This document shows positions 23,288 to 24,962 of a DNA stretch of 24,962 nt, piece by piece. Positions within the stretch are counted from its first letter, which is position 1. Each line of letters opens with the position of its first letter. The notes beneath the pieces are model-generated. The model saw nothing but the letters and a program-made list of their open reading frames with translations, was not told the origin of the DNA and ran no database searches. A program made the translations under genes and the position numbers. Source of the stretch: AC-32 sp035473395 (GTDB taxonomy: Bacteria > Actinomycetota > Thermoleophilia > Gaiellales > Gaiellaceae); contig DATIOF010000095.1 in NCBI GenBank assembly GCA_035473395.1, positions 1 through 24,962 of the forward strand. Direction: 5' to 3'.

Positions 23288-24331
23288 ATGAAGCTCAAGC
23301 TCGAATACCTCTGGCTCGACGGCTACGAGCCGGTGCCGAACCTGCGCAGCAAGACGAAGATCGTCGACTTCGAGACGGAGCCGACGGTCGAGCAGCTGCC
23401 GCTCTGGAACTTCGACGGCAGCTCGACGCGCCAGGCCGACGGCTCGAGCTCGGACTGCTTCCTGCAGCCGGTCGCGCTCTTCCCCGACCCCGCCCGCAAC
23501 GACAGCCGCCTCGTCATGTGCGAGGTCCTGCTGCCGGACGGGACGCCGCATCCGTCGAACAGCCGCGCCCTGATCGCGGACGACGCCGACGCCTGGTTCG
23601 GCTTCGAGCAGGAGTACTTCCTCTACCAGGACGGCTCGCCCCTCGGGTTCCCGAAGGAGGGGTTCCCCGCGCCGCAGGGCGAGTACTACACCGGCGTCGG
23701 ATTCAAGAACGTGGGCGACATCGCGCGGCAGATCGTCGACGAGCACATCGACCTCTGCATCGGAGCCGACATCGGGATCGAAGGCGTCAACGCCGAGGTC
23801 GCGAAGGGCCAGTGGGAGTTCCAGATCTTCGGCAAGGGCGCCAGGCGAGCCGCCGACGAGCTCTGGATCGCGCGATACCTGATGCTCCGCCTCTGCGAGC
23901 GCTACGGCGTCGACGTCAACTTCCATCCGAAGCCGCTCGGCGCCGAGGTCGACTGGAACGGCTCGGGCCTGCACACGAACTTCTCGACGAAGCAGATGCG
24001 CGAGAGCGGCGGCGAGGAGTACTTCAACGCGCTGATGGACGCGTTCGCGGCGGCGCGCGAGGAGCACATCGCCTGCTACGGCCCCGAGAACGACCTGCGC
24101 CTGACCGGGCTGCACGAGACCGCGGCGATCGACGACTTCACGTACGGCGTGGCCGACCGCGGCGCGTCGATCCGGATCCCGCACAGCTTCGTCAACAGCG
24201 GCCACCGCGGGTACCTCGAGGACCGTCGCCCGAACTCGCTGGCGGATCCATACCGGATCACCGGCCGGATCCTGCAGACGATCGGGTCGGTCACCGCGCA
24301 GGCGCTGATCGAAGACGCGTTCGCGGCGTAG
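23288..24331 (+). CDS. glnII: Glutamine synthetase, type II (eukaryotic-like)
   Basis: A 347-residue GSII. LWNFDGSST is at 39-47, the metal-binding FGFEQEYFL at 104-112, NGSGLHTN at 224-231, and RGASIRIP-type residues are near 309. The length fits GSII (about 340-370) and is far from the 450-470 of GSI. GSII is known in actinobacteria and rhizobia besides GSI, often under nitrogen control. The ATG has a strong GGAGGAGGA Shine-Dalgarno. Expression is probably governed by the leader terminator. It is followed after 3 nt by an acetyltransferase gene and then by a PII gene. Confidence 0.95.
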   Translation: MKLKLEYLWLDGYEPVPNLRSKTKIVDFETEPTVEQLPLWNFDGSSTRQADGSSSDCFLQPVALFPDPARNDSRLVMCEVLLPDGTPHPSNSRALIADDADAWFGFEQEYFLYQDGSPLGFPKEGFPAPQGEYYTGVGFKNVGDIARQIVDEHIDLCIGADIGIEGVNAEVAKGQWEFQIFGKGARRAADELWIARYLMLRLCERYGVDVNFHPKPLGAEVDWNGSGLHTNFSTKQMRESGGEEYFNALMDAFAAAREEHIACYGPENDLRLTGLHETAAIDDFTYGVADRGASIRIPHSFVNSGHRGYLEDRRPNSLADPYRITGRILQTIGSVTAQALIEDAFAA

Positions 24332-24334
24332 GGA

Positions 24335-24823
24335 ATGCGTGAGGTGCGCGACCTCCGGCCGGGCGACTGGCCCGAGGTCGCGCGCATCTACGCGGAAGGG
24401 ATCCAGACGGGGAACGCGACCTTCGAGACCGAGGTTCCGTCGTGGGAAGCCTGGGACGCGGCGCACCTGGAGGACCACCGCTTCGTCGCCGAGCGAGACG
24501 GCAGGGTCGTCGGCTGGGTTGCGCTCGCACCCGTTTCCTCGCGCTGCTGCTACGCCGGCGTTGCCGAGATCAGCGCCTACGTCGCCGAACAGGCGCGGAG
24601 CGAGGGTGTGGGCCGGGAATTGCTCGCGACCGTGATCGAGAGCTCGGAGCGGGCCGGCATCTGGACCCTGCAGACCGGCGTCTTCCCGGAGAACGAGCCG
24701 AGCCTCGGGTTGCTGCGCCGCTTCGGCTTTCGCGCGCTCGGCACCCAAGAGCGAATCGGCCGGCTGCACGGCGTCTGGCGCGACGTGGTCCTGCTGGAAC
24801 GACGAAGCGAGGTGGTGACATGA
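24335..24823 (+). CDS. GNAT acetyltransferase, phosphinothricin/methionine-sulfoximine N-acetyltransferase-like
   Basis: A 162-residue GNAT. LRPGDWPEVARIYAEGIQTG at 7-26 and the NATFETE segment right after it match the Pat/Bar/YncA family, as do the YAGVAEISAYV strand, the acetyl-CoA loop (EQARSEGVGRELL, about 85-97), and GVWRDVVLLERR at the C-terminus. Characterised relatives acetylate phosphinothricin, methionine sulfoximine or methionine sulfone, the first two being glutamine synthetase inhibitors. The gene lies between a glutamine synthetase and a PII gene and overlaps the latter (ATGA). The substrate remains inference; a general amino-acid acetyltransferase is the alternative. Confidence 0.88.
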   Translation: MREVRDLRPGDWPEVARIYAEGIQTGNATFETEVPSWEAWDAAHLEDHRFVAERDGRVVGWVALAPVSSRCCYAGVAEISAYVAEQARSEGVGRELLATVIESSERAGIWTLQTGVFPENEPSLGLLRRFGFRALGTQERIGRLHGVWRDVVLLERRSEVVT

Positions 24824-24962
24824 CCAAGGTGGAGGCCGTCGTCCTGCGCGAGCGGGTCGAGATCGTGATCGATGCAGTCGAGGAGCAGACCGGCCACGTC
24901 GGCGTGACGGTGGTCGAGGCCGTCGGCCACGGCCGGGAGCGGGGGATCACGCACGAGTACCG
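24820..24962 (+). CDS. PII-family nitrogen regulatory protein (partial, 3' end missing)
   Basis: The first 47 codons are visible, reading MTKVEAVVLRERVEIVIDAV, then VGVTVVEAVGHGRERGITHEYR. This matches the start of GlnB/GlnK proteins, where an N-terminal K(V/I)EA(V/I)(V/I) strand is followed by the G-R-G-(R/Q)-x-G-I pattern leading to the T-loop. The T-loop, including any uridylylation or adenylylation tyrosine, lies beyond the edge. PII proteins report 2-oxoglutarate and ATP/ADP status to nitrogen enzymes and transporters. The ATG overlaps the acetyltransferase stop (ATGA), making a glnII-GNAT-PII operon. Confidence 0.85.
   Translation, partial: MTKVEAVVLRERVEIVIDAVEEQTGHVGVTVVEAVGHGRERGITHEY

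Overview
The window is high-GC, densely packed bacterial chromosome (no gap between genes above about 270 bases). It has actinobacterial traits: an OpcA-type G6PDH assembly protein, both type I and type II glutamine synthetase, a HisKA_2 kinase paired with an ANTAR regulator, and many genes that appear to start leaderless just behind a TANNNT -10 box. My best guess is class Thermoleophilia (Gaiellales/Solirubrobacterales-like), inferred from gene content and style only. I see no IS element, CRISPR array, tRNA or rRNA.

Region 1 (1-2233, minus strand): two ECF-type sigma factors flank a single-pass membrane protein that looks like an anti-sigma factor. The first codons of one more gene run off the left edge.

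Region 2 (2256-12820): a central-carbon cluster. The minus-strand series rpiB-tal-alpha/beta hydrolase-pgi-gnd-zwf-opcA reads into the sigma cassette. Transketolase diverges from rpiB, sharing overlapping -10 elements, and a probable gluconokinase converges on tkt. No classical 6-phosphogluconolactonase gene is present. Two copies of a roughly 110-bp structured intergenic repeat, with compensatory base changes between them, sit upstream of gnd and of opcA.

Region 3 (12832-18617): an ABC-F ATPase, a two-TM membrane protein, an ANTAR response regulator (PdtaR/EutV type), a GAF-GAF-HisKA_2 sensor kinase (PdtaS/EutW type), and two small polytopic membrane proteins. Many starts here are preceded by a -10 box 6-8 nt upstream.

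Region 4 (18719-24962): nitrogen assimilation. glnA (GSI) lies downstream of a minus-strand ABC ATPase-permease-MFS operon. A divergent plus-strand operon carries glnII (GSII), a phosphinothricin-acetyltransferase-like GNAT and a PII protein (cut by the right edge).

The most interesting signal is the glnII leader. Behind a recognisable promoter it contains two adjacent hairpins with 6-nt loops (P1 GCCGAA, P2 ATTGGG with A1 and G4). P2 overlaps, and so excludes, the left arm of a strong intrinsic terminator that ends about 26 nt before the glnII start codon. This is the architecture of an ANTAR-controlled antitermination switch, and an ANTAR response regulator with its kinase is encoded about 5.5 kb away. 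I infer, without proof, that this two-component system controls GSII/PII expression by antitermination.
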